Shown: one piece after another, positions 35,147 through 44,495 of the stretch | Position numbering within the stretch: the stretch's first letter is position 1 | How the letters are laid out: every line of letters begins with the position of its first letter | Source: Rhodobiaceae bacterium | GTDB lineage: Bacteria > Pseudomonadota > Alphaproteobacteria > Parvibaculales > Parvibaculaceae | DNA length: 64,000 bases | NCBI GenBank assembly: GCA_003330885.1 | Contig: CP030277.1 | Coordinates: forward strand, 3,336,001-3,400,000 | Direction: 5' to 3' | The notes under the pieces: generated by a model | The model's input: only the letters and a program-made list of their open reading frames with translations | What the model was told of the DNA's origin: nothing | Databases searched by the model: none | Position numbers and translations under genes: made by a program

Positions 35147-36262
35147 GTGAGCGAACGAGAAGAACTTTTGGGGACCTTCCTGGAGCGCGCAGGATGGGGA
35201 ACCGCAACACGCAGCTTCCTGCAAGGCGATGCTTCGCTGCGCCGCTACGAGCGCCTGGCGTTGAACGGCACCAAGGGTGTTCTCATGGATTGGCCAGCTG
35301 GTCCCGACGCTCCTGCAAACGGCGGCCATGCGGCTTATTCCAAGCTTGCGCACCTGGCCGAAGACGTGCGCCCCTTCGTCGCTGTCGGCTCTTACCTTCA
35401 GAGCCTTGGACTGCGCGCACCCGATATCATCGCAAGCGACCTGGAACATGGTTTCCTGCTGCTCGAAGATTTCGGCACCGCTGACTTTGGTGGGGTGATT
35501 GATAAGGGCGAAGGCCCTGCAGGTGAAGCGCTGGATGATATCTATCGTGCAGGGCTGGATGTCCTCGTGGCGTTGCAGCAGGCAGGGGCGCCGGGGTCTT
35601 TGCCTGTTGGTGATGGAGGCACCCATGATGTGCCTTCATTTGATGACGGTATATACCGCATCGAAACCGCCATGCCGCTCGATTGGTACCTGCCGGTGGT
35701 GATGGGCAAAGAAGCTGGTGACGAGCTGCGCGCTGAATATGACGCCATCTGGACAGCACTTTGGCCACGAATTGAAGCAGGACCCCGCACACTTTTTCTG
35801 CGGGACTTTCATTCACCCAATATCCTTTGGCAATCAGAGCGGCGCGGCTTAGAGCGTGTTGGCCTGATTGACTATCAAGATGCGCTCATCGGCTCGCTTG
35901 CCTATGACCCGGTCTCCTTTCTGCAGGATGCGCGCCGGGACGTGCCTGTGGAGCGCGAGGAGGCGATGCGGGACTACTATGTTCAAGCAATGAACAATGC
36001 AGATGCACGCTTTGATGCCGAGGAATTCGAAGCTGCTTATGCAGTCTTAGGCGCGGAGCGCGCCCTTCGTCTGATGGGCCTTTGGCCAAGGCTTTTGAAA
36101 CGGGACAATAAACCCCATTACATGGTCCACATGGCCCGCACGCAGGATTATTTGCGGCGCAATCTGGTGCACCCGGCTTTGTCCGACCTGGCCCGCTTTG
36201 TGGAGAACCATTTCCTGAAAGACGCGCCGGCGCCAGGGCAGACCGCCGGGAAACAAGCATGA
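35147..36262 (+). CDS. amgK: Phosphotransferase, probable anomeric MurNAc/GlcNAc kinase AmgK
   Basis: 371 residues from a GTG at 35147. It belongs to the aminoglycoside phosphotransferase fold: a Brenner-type catalytic segment TLFLRDFHSPNILWQ and the metal-binding GLIDYQDALIGSLAYDPVSF. It overlaps by four bases the nucleotidyltransferase gene, matching the described amgK-murU pair. There AmgK phosphorylates recovered N-acetylmuramate at C1, and MurU makes UDP-MurNAc, bypassing the fosfomycin target MurA. The assignment rests on fold plus neighbour; kinase specificity is not proven. Confidence 0.85.
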   Translation: MSEREELLGTFLERAGWGTATRSFLQGDASLRRYERLALNGTKGVLMDWPAGPDAPANGGHAAYSKLAHLAEDVRPFVAVGSYLQSLGLRAPDIIASDLEHGFLLLEDFGTADFGGVIDKGEGPAGEALDDIYRAGLDVLVALQQAGAPGSLPVGDGGTHDVPSFDDGIYRIETAMPLDWYLPVVMGKEAGDELRAEYDAIWTALWPRIEAGPRTLFLRDFHSPNILWQSERRGLERVGLIDYQDALIGSLAYDPVSFLQDARRDVPVEREEAMRDYYVQAMNNADARFDAEEFEAAYAVLGAERALRLMGLWPRLLKRDNKPHYMVHMARTQDYLRRNLVHPALSDLARFVENHFLKDAPAPGQTAGKQA

Positions 36263-36972
36263 CACAGATTACACGTGCGATGATCATGGGCGCCGGGCAC
36301 GGCACCCGGATGGCCCCTCTTACCGACGACAAGCCAAAGCCTTTGGTTCGTTTCATGGGGAAACCTCTCATTGACCACGCACTGGCACGCCTCAGCGCGG
36401 CGGGCGTAGACGAGGTGGTTGTCAATGTGCACGCCCACGCAGACCTTCTTGAAGCGCATTTAAAAAGAGTCCCGACGCCGAAGATAGTGATCTCGGATGA
36501 GCGCAACGAACTGCTCGACACAGGTGGCGGCGTTAAGAAGGCAAGACCTTTATTGGGCGATGATCCCATCATCACGTTCAACTCCGACTCGGTGTGGATT
36601 GAAGGCCGCCGACCGACCCTCACGCGCATGATGGAGGCCTGGGATCCAGAGCACATGGACGCGCTTTTGATGATTGCGAGCGCCACCAACACTATTGGTG
36701 AAGTGCGCCGGGGCGACTTTACGATGGAGCCGGACGGCCGGCTGGTGCGCCGGGAAGAACAATCTGTTGCGCCCTTCATGTTTGCCGGTGTCCAGATCGT
36801 CAATCCGACGCTGTTCGATGAGGGACCGGATGGCGCCTTCTCCACCAATCTCATTTGGGATAAGGCCATTGAGCGCGGGCGTCTATTTGGCCTGCGCATG
36901 GAGGCAACCTGGATGCATGTGGGGACGCCGGACGATCTTGCGGACGCAGAACGGTTCCTGCGCGACCTGTGA
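36259..36972 (+). CDS. murU: Nucleotidyltransferase, probable N-acetylmuramate-1-phosphate uridylyltransferase
   Basis: 237 residues. The start overlaps the previous stop (ATGA). The nucleotide-binding N-terminus is GAGHGTRMAPLTDDKPKPLV, a lysine-containing signature of sugar-phosphate nucleotidyltransferases. FNSDSVWIEG supplies the metal-binding aspartate, and the C-terminal WMHVGTPDDLADAE completes the family pattern. Size and neighbour fit MurU. With amgK it would form the final two steps of the MurNAc recycling shortcut. Confidence 0.88.
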   Translation: MTQITRAMIMGAGHGTRMAPLTDDKPKPLVRFMGKPLIDHALARLSAAGVDEVVVNVHAHADLLEAHLKRVPTPKIVISDERNELLDTGGGVKKARPLLGDDPIITFNSDSVWIEGRRPTLTRMMEAWDPEHMDALLMIASATNTIGEVRRGDFTMEPDGRLVRREEQSVAPFMFAGVQIVNPTLFDEGPDGAFSTNLIWDKAIERGRLFGLRMEATWMHVGTPDDLADAERFLRDL

Positions 36973-36996
36973 GCGCCACAGGGGTAGACTAGGCCT

Positions 36997-39900
36997 ATGG
37001 CCCTCGATTCTTCGCCAACGCTATTTACAATCCAGCCCGGTGTTCCTTTTCTGGACGCCTTGGCAAGCGCCCTTGTGGCAGACCCTACGCTGGGCAGTGC
37101 TCTCTCAGACGAACCTGAAGCGCTGGCTGATCTCACCATCCTGCTCCCGACACGCCGCGCGGTGCGCTCTCTGACGGAAGCTTTTCTCCGCGCAGGTGAT
37201 GGCAAAGCTATTTTGCTGCCGCACATACGTCCCTTGGGTGATGTGGATGAACAAGAACTGCTTCTGACTGCCGACCCAAAGGAATCTGTTCCAGGAAGCC
37301 TCGATTTGCCGCCCGCGATCGATAGCATGGACCGGCAGTTGCGATTGGCCAGACTGATCCTCGCCTGGGGGAGAGGAAGTCCCTTTGGGCCAAAAAACGC
37401 CGGACAGGCAACATCACTCGCCGCGGAACTCGCACATCTGATTGATAGTGCAGAGACCGAGGGCGTTGATCTGTCAAAGGTGCGGGACCTGGTGCCAGAC
37501 CGTTTCGCAGAACATTGGCAGCACACACTTTCTTTTCTGGAAATCGCCCTCGACTACTGGCCTCAGGAACTTGCTGAGCGCGGGCTTATCGATCCTGCCA
37601 AACGTCGCAATCTGGCGATCCGTGCTGAAACCGAGGCCTGGGCATTAGATCCGCCGGGACACCCTGTCATTGCGGCAGGGTCAACGGGTTCCATTCCAGC
37701 GACGGCTGATCTCTTGAAGACGGTCGCTCTCTTGCCCAAGGGTGCAGTGATCCTGCCTGGTCTTGATCAGGCGCTTGATGCGCGCGGCTGGCTGGCTGTG
37801 GGGCCGTCTCATCCGCAATACGGCATGAAGCAATTGCTCACGAGCATTGGCACGGACAGAGTGCAGGTGCAAACCTGGCCTCATGCAAAGCCGTCAGCTG
37901 TCGCAGAGGATCGCGCCTCCTTTCTGTCGGAAGCGCTGCGTCCGGCAGAAACCACAGATGCCTGGAGTGGGAGCGAAGCGCGGTCTTTCGATCAGGCCGC
38001 CGCCACAACGGGTCTCACATTGATTGAGGCACCGACTCCGCGAGAGGAAGCAGCGGCAATTGCCTGCGCACTTCGGGAGACATTGGAGGTGCCCGAACGC
38101 ACCGGCGTTCTGATAACACCTGACCGGTCTTTGGCCCGTCGCGTAGCGCAAGAATTGGAGCGCTGGGACATTCCCATTGATGATAGTGCGGGCACACCAC
38201 TCACCGGGACAGCGCCGTTCGGCTTCTTGCGATTGCTGGCTGTTACCGCATCAGAGGGGCTCGCGCCGGTCTCTTTGTTGGACGTGTTGAAACATCCGCT
38301 GACAGGTTTGGGATTGAGCCCAGTGGAATGCGGTCTGAGTACGCGCGAGCTTGAGCGCGCGCTCTTACGCGGTCCCCGGCCCGGTCCGGACATAGCGGGT
38401 CTTCGGGACGTTTTGGCTCAGACAGAGTTGGAGCATGACAAGAAAGACCGACTGACGGATCTCATCAACCGCTTGGATGTAGCGGTTAGTCCCTTCCTTG
38501 AATGTTACGATGTGCACCAACTGCCTTTGAGGGAATTGGTCGCGGCCCATTTGCGCGCGGCAGAAGCTTTAGCGGCAAGCGACGACACCACCGGAGCGGA
38601 TCGGCTTTATCGTGGTGATGCAGGCGAAACAGCGGCGCTCTTCATGGAGACGCTGCTCGCCTCAGCTGACAGTCTGCCCGCGATGGAGCCTCTTGCCTAT
38701 CTGCGCCTGCTCGAAACACTCAGTGCCGGCCGGATGGTGAGACCCCGCTTTGGCCAACATCCAAGATTGTCCATATTGGGACCCTTGGAAGCCCGTCTTT
38801 TAAGTGCTGATCGAGTGATCCTCGGCGGACTGAATGAAGAGAGTTGGCCCACCGCAGCCCCCATTGATGCCTGGCTCAGCAGACCTATGCGTGAAGAATT
38901 GGGGTTGGAGCCGCCGGAACGGCGCATCGGCCTCTCCGCCCATGACTTTGTGCAGGCGACTTGTGGTGCCGACGTGATCATCACCCGGTCTTTGAAGGTG
39001 GAGGGCGCACCGACCGTCGCCTCACGCTGGTTGTTGCGGATTGATAGCTTGCTAAAAGGTGCGGGTCTGAAAGACGGACTGACGCCTGAGACACGCTATC
39101 TTCATATTGCTGAGAAGCTGGATGAGCCAAAGGCTGTGATACCCGGCGCTGCGCCTCAGCCAAAGCCTCCTCTCGCAGCAAGGCCAAACAGATATTCTGC
39201 GACTGAAGTAGAAACGTTGATCCGCGACCCTTATGCAATCTATGCCAGGAAAGTCTTGCGCCTCAAACCGCTCGATCCGCTGGATGCAGACGCAGGCGCG
39301 TTGGAACGCGGAACTCTGCTCCATCAGGCGCTGGAAAACTTCGCGCGGAAATTTCCCGACACTTTGCCTGGCAATGTCGAAGCTGCCTTTCTGGAGATGG
39401 GCAGGCTGGCCTTTGAAACGGCACCGAACCGTCCAGGCGTGACAGCCTTCTGGTGGCCGCGATATGCAGATGTGGCCCGCTGGATGGCGGTCTGGGAAAG
39501 CGACCTGCGGACCAGGCTCACGCGGACCCATGCCGAGATCAAGGGCGAGCTGACCCTTCCAGGCTTCGGTCGACCGATGACATTGTCCGCGCGCGCTGAC
39601 CGGGTTGATGAACGTGAGGACGGGTCCTTTGCCATCTATGACTATAAAACTGGGGCTCCCCCTTCAAAAAAACAGGTGGAAGCAGGCTTAAGTCCGCAAT
39701 TGCCATTGGAAGCTGCTATCGCAGCAGCTGGGGGGTTCGTCGCCGAAAGCGGAGCGTCACTTGCCGCGCGGCCGGTATCGATCTTGTCCTATCTGCATCT
39801 CTCAGGGGGGGCTCCGGGCGCTGCAGAGAAAAAGGTGTCGCAGGATGGCAGCGTGGATGCAGCGACTGTGTTGGAGGGGCTTGTCGCGCTCTTGCAGCGC

Positions 39901-40026
39901 TATGAAAGCGAGGGCACGCCTTTCTTGTCCCGACCGCGTGTTCAGTTTCAGGCGCTGTGGGGAGATTATGATCATTTGGCCCGTGTCCGCGAGTGGACGG
40001 CGGCGCAGGGCGGGGGGGACGTCTGA
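36997..40026 (+). CDS. addB: Double-strand break repair protein AddB (alphaproteobacterial type)
   Basis: 1009 residues. The N-terminal half is helicase-like without an intact Walker A (for example TILLPTRRAVRSLTEAFLRA). The C-terminal quarter is a PD-(D/E)XK nuclease domain with DEREDGSFAIYDYKTGAPPS near residue 880 as the catalytic segment. With AddA it resects broken DNA ends to load RecA. Its TGA shares one base with the addA start (TGATG), so translation is coupled. It begins 24 bases after murU. Confidence 0.95.
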   Translation: MALDSSPTLFTIQPGVPFLDALASALVADPTLGSALSDEPEALADLTILLPTRRAVRSLTEAFLRAGDGKAILLPHIRPLGDVDEQELLLTADPKESVPGSLDLPPAIDSMDRQLRLARLILAWGRGSPFGPKNAGQATSLAAELAHLIDSAETEGVDLSKVRDLVPDRFAEHWQHTLSFLEIALDYWPQELAERGLIDPAKRRNLAIRAETEAWALDPPGHPVIAAGSTGSIPATADLLKTVALLPKGAVILPGLDQALDARGWLAVGPSHPQYGMKQLLTSIGTDRVQVQTWPHAKPSAVAEDRASFLSEALRPAETTDAWSGSEARSFDQAAATTGLTLIEAPTPREEAAAIACALRETLEVPERTGVLITPDRSLARRVAQELERWDIPIDDSAGTPLTGTAPFGFLRLLAVTASEGLAPVSLLDVLKHPLTGLGLSPVECGLSTRELERALLRGPRPGPDIAGLRDVLAQTELEHDKKDRLTDLINRLDVAVSPFLECYDVHQLPLRELVAAHLRAAEALAASDDTTGADRLYRGDAGETAALFMETLLASADSLPAMEPLAYLRLLETLSAGRMVRPRFGQHPRLSILGPLEARLLSADRVILGGLNEESWPTAAPIDAWLSRPMREELGLEPPERRIGLSAHDFVQATCGADVIITRSLKVEGAPTVASRWLLRIDSLLKGAGLKDGLTPETRYLHIAEKLDEPKAVIPGAAPQPKPPLAARPNRYSATEVETLIRDPYAIYARKVLRLKPLDPLDADAGALERGTLLHQALENFARKFPDTLPGNVEAAFLEMGRLAFETAPNRPGVTAFWWPRYADVARWMAVWESDLRTRLTRTHAEIKGELTLPGFGRPMTLSARADRVDEREDGSFAIYDYKTGAPPSKKQVEAGLSPQLPLEAAIAAAGGFVAESGASLAARPVSILSYLHLSGGAPGAAEKKVSQDGSVDAATVLEGLVALLQRYESEGTPFLSRPRVQFQALWGDYDHLARVREWTAAQGGGDV

Positions 40027-43000
40027 TGGCAGCAACCGGCGCGCTGACAGTCGATGACACCACAAGACGGCAGGCGGCTGCCGCCGACCCGACCGCATCT
40101 GTCTGGGTGTCGGCCAATGCGGGCTCGGGAAAAACCCATGTCCTTATCAACCGGGTGATCCGGCTGCTCCTGTCGGGCACGGAGCCGGAGCGCATTCTCT
40201 GCCTCACCTTCACCAAAGCGGCAGCCTCTGAGATGGCCAGCCGTCTCTATGATCGTTTGGGTGAATGGGCGGTGATGGACGCAGCAGTACTCGCGGAGAA
40301 ACTGCAGGACCTTGAGGGCACACCGCCAGATGCGGCCAAACTCTTAAGCGCACGCCTCTTGTTTGCCAGGGCAATTGAGACACCGGGCGGTCTCAAGATC
40401 CAAACCATTCATGCCTTTTGTGAACGCCTGCTCGGCCGGTTTCCATTGGAAGCCGGTGTGCCACCGCATTTCGAGATCTTGGATGAGCGCACCGCAACGG
40501 AACTGATGGCGGAGGCGCGCGATGAAATTCTCTCCGAGATTGGAGAGGAGGAACAGCAGGGCGAACAAGGTGATGTGGCACAAGCGTTTGAGACCGTCTC
40601 TTCCTTGGTTGGCGAATATGGGTTTGATGATCTCTTTCGCGAGATTGTTGGCAAGCGCGCGCGGCTGACCGAACAGATTGCAAGCGCAGGCGGTGTGGCC
40701 GGTATCCTGGAACGGGTTGCCGGTCTATTGCAGGTCGCGCCGGGGGATACAGAAGACACGCTGATTGCTGCGGCTGTGGACACGGCACCTCTTTCAGAGC
40801 TGAAGGAGGCTCTCCCTCTCCTGGCGGACGGAAACAAGACGGACGTCAAAACGGCGACGGCCATTACAGCCTTTCTCAATGCACCGACGGACGCTGAAGT
40901 GCTGGACGCCTACAAGACAGCATTTCTCAAGCAGGACGGCGACCCAAAAAAACTGACGCCCAGCATCATCACCAAGAAAGTGCACGAAGCGCACCCGCAT
41001 CTATTGGATCTGCTGGAACGCGAGCAGGTCCGCATTGTGGAGCTGGAGGAAAAACGAAGAGCAGCCCGCATCGTTGCTTCGACCCATGCACTCTATGTGC
41101 TGGCGGCAGCGCTGCTCGAGCGTTTTGAGAGGCTCAAGCAACAATGGGCGGTGCTCGACTATGAAGATCTTATTCTGAAAAGCCGAGACCTTCTGAACCT
41201 CTCTTCAGCCGCTGCCTGGGTTCTCTATAAGCTCGATGGTGGTCTTGACCACATCCTTGTGGATGAAGCCCAAGACACGAGTCCACACCAGTGGGAAGTC
41301 ATACAGGCCCTGGCAGAAGAGTTCCTTTCGGGCGAAGGCGCGCGTGAACTGACCCGGACCATCTTTGCCGTTGGCGACGAGAAACAATCCATCTTTTCCT
41401 TCCAGGGGGCGGACCCGGCAAAGTTCGCAGAGATGAAAACCCACTTTGCCGCAAAGGTAGAAGGTGCCGGAAAAGCATGGAACCCAGTGGACCTGCTTCT
41501 CTCTTTCCGGTCTACCCGGGAGGTCCTGGGCGCGGTCGATCAGGTCTTTGCGACAGAAGAAACCGCCGCCGGTCTGAACGCAGACGCAGAACCACCAACC
41601 CACTATCCGTTCCGCGACCTTGATGCTGGCCTTGTCGAGATGTGGCCGACATGTGTGCCGGACGAGGAGGAAGAGGCACTTCCCTGGGATGCGCCGCTTG
41701 ATTATCCAAAGTCACAAAGTCCCGAGGCGCGGCTTGCCGACCGGATCGCCTCAACCATCGCCCACTGGCTCGCCTCAAAAGAAATTCTGAAAGGTGAGGG
41801 CCGCCCGATTGAAGCCAAGGACGTGCTCATTCTTGTGCGTCGGCGCAACATCTTTGTCGAAGAAGTGATCCGGGCCTTGAAGCGTCGCGATGTGCCAGTC
41901 GCGGGCACCGACCGAATGGTGCTGACAGATCAGATTGCGGTCATGGATCTTATGGCGGCTGCCGCCTTTGCGTTATTGCCAGAGGATGACCTGACGCTGG
42001 CGACTGTTCTGAAAAGCCCCCTCATCGGCCTGGAGGAAGACGCGCTGTTTGACCTGGCTCATGACCGCAAAGGTTCGCTCTGGCAGGCACTGGCTGCCCG
42101 CAAGAACGAACAGGCCCCCCATCAACAGGCGTATGAGCTCTTGTCGGCCTGGCGGGCAAGAGTGGATCAGATGCGACCCTATGAATTCTTTGCGCATCTG
42201 TTGGTTGCGGATAACGGGCGCCGCAATCTGAGAGCACGGCTTGGGGCCGATGTTGACGACCCTGTTGATGAGTTTTTGTCTCTGGCGCTCGGATATGAAC
42301 GCACCCACACTCCGTCACTGCAAGGCTTCCTTCATTGGGTTGACGCGGGCGAAGCTGAAGTAAAGCGCGAAATGGCGGAAGGGCGTGATGAAGTCAGGAT
42401 CATGACCGTACACGGCGCCAAAGGGCTGGAAGCGCCCATCGTCTTTTTACCGGACACCTGCTCGGTGCCGGGAGGGCAGCACGATCCAAAGCTTATTGCG
42501 ACTGACGCCGATGGTGACGACCTGTTGTTGTTTCCCGGCAGGAAGGCGAATGATGACCCGGTGGCAGGGGCGGCGAGAGACCGCCTACGCGTTGAGGCGA
42601 TGAATGAATATCGTCGCCTTCTCTATGTTGCGATGACCCGGGCGAAAGACCGTCTCTACATTTCCGGCTATGAGGGAAGCCGGGAGCCGAGCCCTGACTG
42701 CTGGTACAAGCTGATGGAGCGCGGTCTGGCTGGAGAGATGCAAGAACTGACTGCCTGGGATGGTGAACCCGTCCAGCGGATCGAGGGCGATCAGAAGCGG
42801 GACATCAAACCGGCTGAAGCAGCAACGGTCCCACAACGAACGTCCGACCTGCCATCTTGGGCGTCTCAACCCCCGCCGCCGGAGCCGGTTCCCGCCAGAC
42901 CTCTTGCGCCGTCTAAACTTGTGGAAGATTTCGACGAGCCGACGATTGCCTCACCGCTGAGCACCGGCGGTGCGGACAGGTTTAAGCGCGGGCGTCTCAT

Positions 43001-43478
43001 TCACCGTCTTCTGGAAACGCTCCCGGACTTGAGTGAAGACAGACGCGCGGCTGCTGCACAGCAGTTTCTGGCAAGTGATGGCCTGGCACTGTCGGGCGAG
43101 GAGCAGGCAGAGATCGCAGACGCGGTACAGAGTGTTTTGGCGGTGCCGGCATTCGCCCCGCTCTTCGGACCGAGTAGTCGGGCGGAAGTATCGCTTGTTG
43201 GAGAGATTGAGAGGGACGGTGACCGTCTTTTCTTAAGCGGTCAGATCGACCGTCTTCTTGTGAGCGAAAAAGAAGTACTCATCATCGACTATAAAACAAA
43301 CCGACCGCCGCCAAGTCGGGTGGAAGACGCGAGCCCCGCCTATATCGCCCAAATGGCAGGATATGCTGCACTCATGGGCAACCTTTATCCAGATCGCACG
43401 ATTCGGGCGGCGCTTTTGTGGACAGATGGCCCAAATCTGATGGAAATACCCGCAGGAATGCTGGCAAAAGCGCTTTAG
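40026..43478 (+). CDS. addA: Double-strand break repair helicase AddA
   Basis: 1150 residues from the ATG at 40026; an in-frame extension to 39993 would overlap addB further and is not needed. UvrD-type helicase motifs: Walker A SANAGSGKTHVLINRVIRLL, Ia LTFTKAAASEMASRL, II HILVDEAQDTSPHQWEV, III GDEKQSIFSFQGA, V TVHGAKGLEAPIV, and VI YVAMTRAKDRLYISG. The C-terminal nuclease segment is LIIDYKTNRPP. With AddB it forms the helicase-nuclease that replaces RecBCD here. Confidence 0.97.
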   Translation: MAATGALTVDDTTRRQAAAADPTASVWVSANAGSGKTHVLINRVIRLLLSGTEPERILCLTFTKAAASEMASRLYDRLGEWAVMDAAVLAEKLQDLEGTPPDAAKLLSARLLFARAIETPGGLKIQTIHAFCERLLGRFPLEAGVPPHFEILDERTATELMAEARDEILSEIGEEEQQGEQGDVAQAFETVSSLVGEYGFDDLFREIVGKRARLTEQIASAGGVAGILERVAGLLQVAPGDTEDTLIAAAVDTAPLSELKEALPLLADGNKTDVKTATAITAFLNAPTDAEVLDAYKTAFLKQDGDPKKLTPSIITKKVHEAHPHLLDLLEREQVRIVELEEKRRAARIVASTHALYVLAAALLERFERLKQQWAVLDYEDLILKSRDLLNLSSAAAWVLYKLDGGLDHILVDEAQDTSPHQWEVIQALAEEFLSGEGARELTRTIFAVGDEKQSIFSFQGADPAKFAEMKTHFAAKVEGAGKAWNPVDLLLSFRSTREVLGAVDQVFATEETAAGLNADAEPPTHYPFRDLDAGLVEMWPTCVPDEEEEALPWDAPLDYPKSQSPEARLADRIASTIAHWLASKEILKGEGRPIEAKDVLILVRRRNIFVEEVIRALKRRDVPVAGTDRMVLTDQIAVMDLMAAAAFALLPEDDLTLATVLKSPLIGLEEDALFDLAHDRKGSLWQALAARKNEQAPHQQAYELLSAWRARVDQMRPYEFFAHLLVADNGRRNLRARLGADVDDPVDEFLSLALGYERTHTPSLQGFLHWVDAGEAEVKREMAEGRDEVRIMTVHGAKGLEAPIVFLPDTCSVPGGQHDPKLIATDADGDDLLLFPGRKANDDPVAGAARDRLRVEAMNEYRRLLYVAMTRAKDRLYISGYEGSREPSPDCWYKLMERGLAGEMQELTAWDGEPVQRIEGDQKRDIKPAEAATVPQRTSDLPSWASQPPPPEPVPARPLAPSKLVEDFDEPTIASPLSTGGADRFKRGRLIHRLLETLPDLSEDRRAAAAQQFLASDGLALSGEEQAEIADAVQSVLAVPAFAPLFGPSSRAEVSLVGEIERDGDRLFLSGQIDRLLVSEKEVLIIDYKTNRPPPSRVEDASPAYIAQMAGYAALMGNLYPDRTIRAALLWTDGPNLMEIPAGMLAKAL

Positions 43479-43624
43479 TGTCACGGGCACGTGACCATGC
43501 CTTGACCCTGCAAGAGGGGCTACCTAGATTCCTCCCAACGATATTTCAGGGCTCAGGGATTCTCTTTCGGGCCCAACCATCATCAACCGGCGCATAAGTC
43601 GGGATACAACGAAAGGCGCAACTC

Positions 43625-43945
43625 ATGGCCACATCAAAAGTAACAGATGACAGCTTCGAAGCAGATGTGATCGATGCCAGCCAGCCTGTGCTGGTGGATT
43701 TCTGGGCAGAGTGGTGCGGTCCGTGTAAGCAGATCAGCCCGGCTCTGGAAGAGATCGCTGGCGACCTGGGTGACAAGCTCACCATTGCGAAGCTCAACAT
43801 TGATGAGAACCCGAACGTGCCAACAAAATATGGCGTGCGCGGTATCCCAACACTGATGATTTTCAAAGACGGTCAGGTCGCTGCAACCAAGGTTGGCGCA
43901 CTGCCAAAGGGCAAGATCAAAGAGTGGATCGAAAGCGAAATCTAA
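43625..43945 (+). CDS. trxA: Thioredoxin
   Basis: 106 residues. The redox site is WCGPCK with cysteines 31 and 34; the cis-proline segment is RGIPTLMIF. It is a general cytoplasmic disulfide reductase, for example for ribonucleotide reductase and peroxiredoxins. 146 bases separate it from addA, so it probably has its own promoter. A degenerate palindromic element and then a terminator follow. Confidence 0.97.
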   Translation: MATSKVTDDSFEADVIDASQPVLVDFWAEWCGPCKQISPALEEIAGDLGDKLTIAKLNIDENPNVPTKYGVRGIPTLMIFKDGQVAATKVGALPKGKIKEWIESEI

Positions 43946-43947
43946 AA

Positions 43948-44003
43948 GCGTTCGCAGGAGAAGTGCCAAGATCAGACTTAGCCGGTTTTCCGTCCGAAAA
44001 CGC
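43948..44003. repeat. Dispersed palindromic element, degenerate copy
   Basis: 56 bases starting just after the trxA stop. The right arm GTCCGAAAACGCG matches the right end of the other copies (GGTTCGAAAACGCG). The left arm GCGTT pairs with AACGC. An inner AAGT / ACTT pair also recalls copies 1 and 2. The centre is longer and less paired, so this is a decayed or variant member. Confidence 0.5.
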
Positions 44004-44037
44004 GAACAAGGTCTGCTTGAATGTCTCTAAGAATTGA

Positions 44038-44067
44038 AGCCGGTGCCTTTCGGGGCGCCGGTTTTTT
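44038..44067 (+). terminator. Rho-independent terminator downstream of trxA
   Basis: CCGGTGCC, loop TTTCGG, GGCGCCGG with one G-T pair, followed by six Ts. Confidence 0.88.
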
Positions 44068-44165
44068 GTATCAAGCGATCCCAGGAAAAGTGCTGGGCGG
44101 TTTTCCGCCAAAAAAGGATAGCGGGGTCGCGGAGAAAAAGGTTGGCCGGAAAGTCTAAGCTCAGA

Positions 44166-44405
44166 CTATCGGCTTTCCGAAGCAGCCCCAGGTTCCATTA
44201 CACGGGGCGTGGGAACGAACGGGCGGTTCTGCAGCGCATTGATTGCATCAGAAATCCGTGTGCGGTCGCTGAGCAGGTGGTTGAACTGAGCGTCACAGCC
44301 TGAAATCGGTCGTGGATAGGCGGAAATCTCATTGATCAGGGAGGTTCTGGCTGCGCGGAGTGTTGAAAGTGCGCCTTCAACTGCGGCTTCATAAGGTTCC
44401 ATCAT
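44166..44405 (-). CDS. Small conserved-looking protein of unknown function
   Basis: 79 residues beginning with two methionines; GGAGGAG lies seven bases upstream of the first, which makes the gene credible. The sequence is soluble and mostly helical, with two cysteine-poor halves (ALSTLRAARTSLINEISAYP and FNHLLSDRTRISDAINALQN). I do not recognise a family. It sits between trxA and folC on the minus strand, 90 bases downstream of folC, and may be the last gene of that block. A near-palindromic AGTCTAAGCTCAGACT overlaps its 3' end (about 44155-44170). Confidence 0.65.
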   Translation of the reverse strand: MMEPYEAAVEGALSTLRAARTSLINEISAYPRPISGCDAQFNHLLSDRTRISDAINALQNRPFVPTPRVMEPGAASESR

Positions 44406-44495
44406 GTCGGGGCTCCTCCTTATCAGTTACCGAGAGTCTATGACCCTGCCAGGGTACAAGACAAACCCAGTATACAGGCGTGGGAGCGTTTCTGG

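Noticed and set aside
35886-37526. A 546-codon open frame on the minus strand opposite amgK, murU and addB
   Set aside because: It crosses three well-supported genes, is Ser/Arg/Pro rich and has no recognisable domain.
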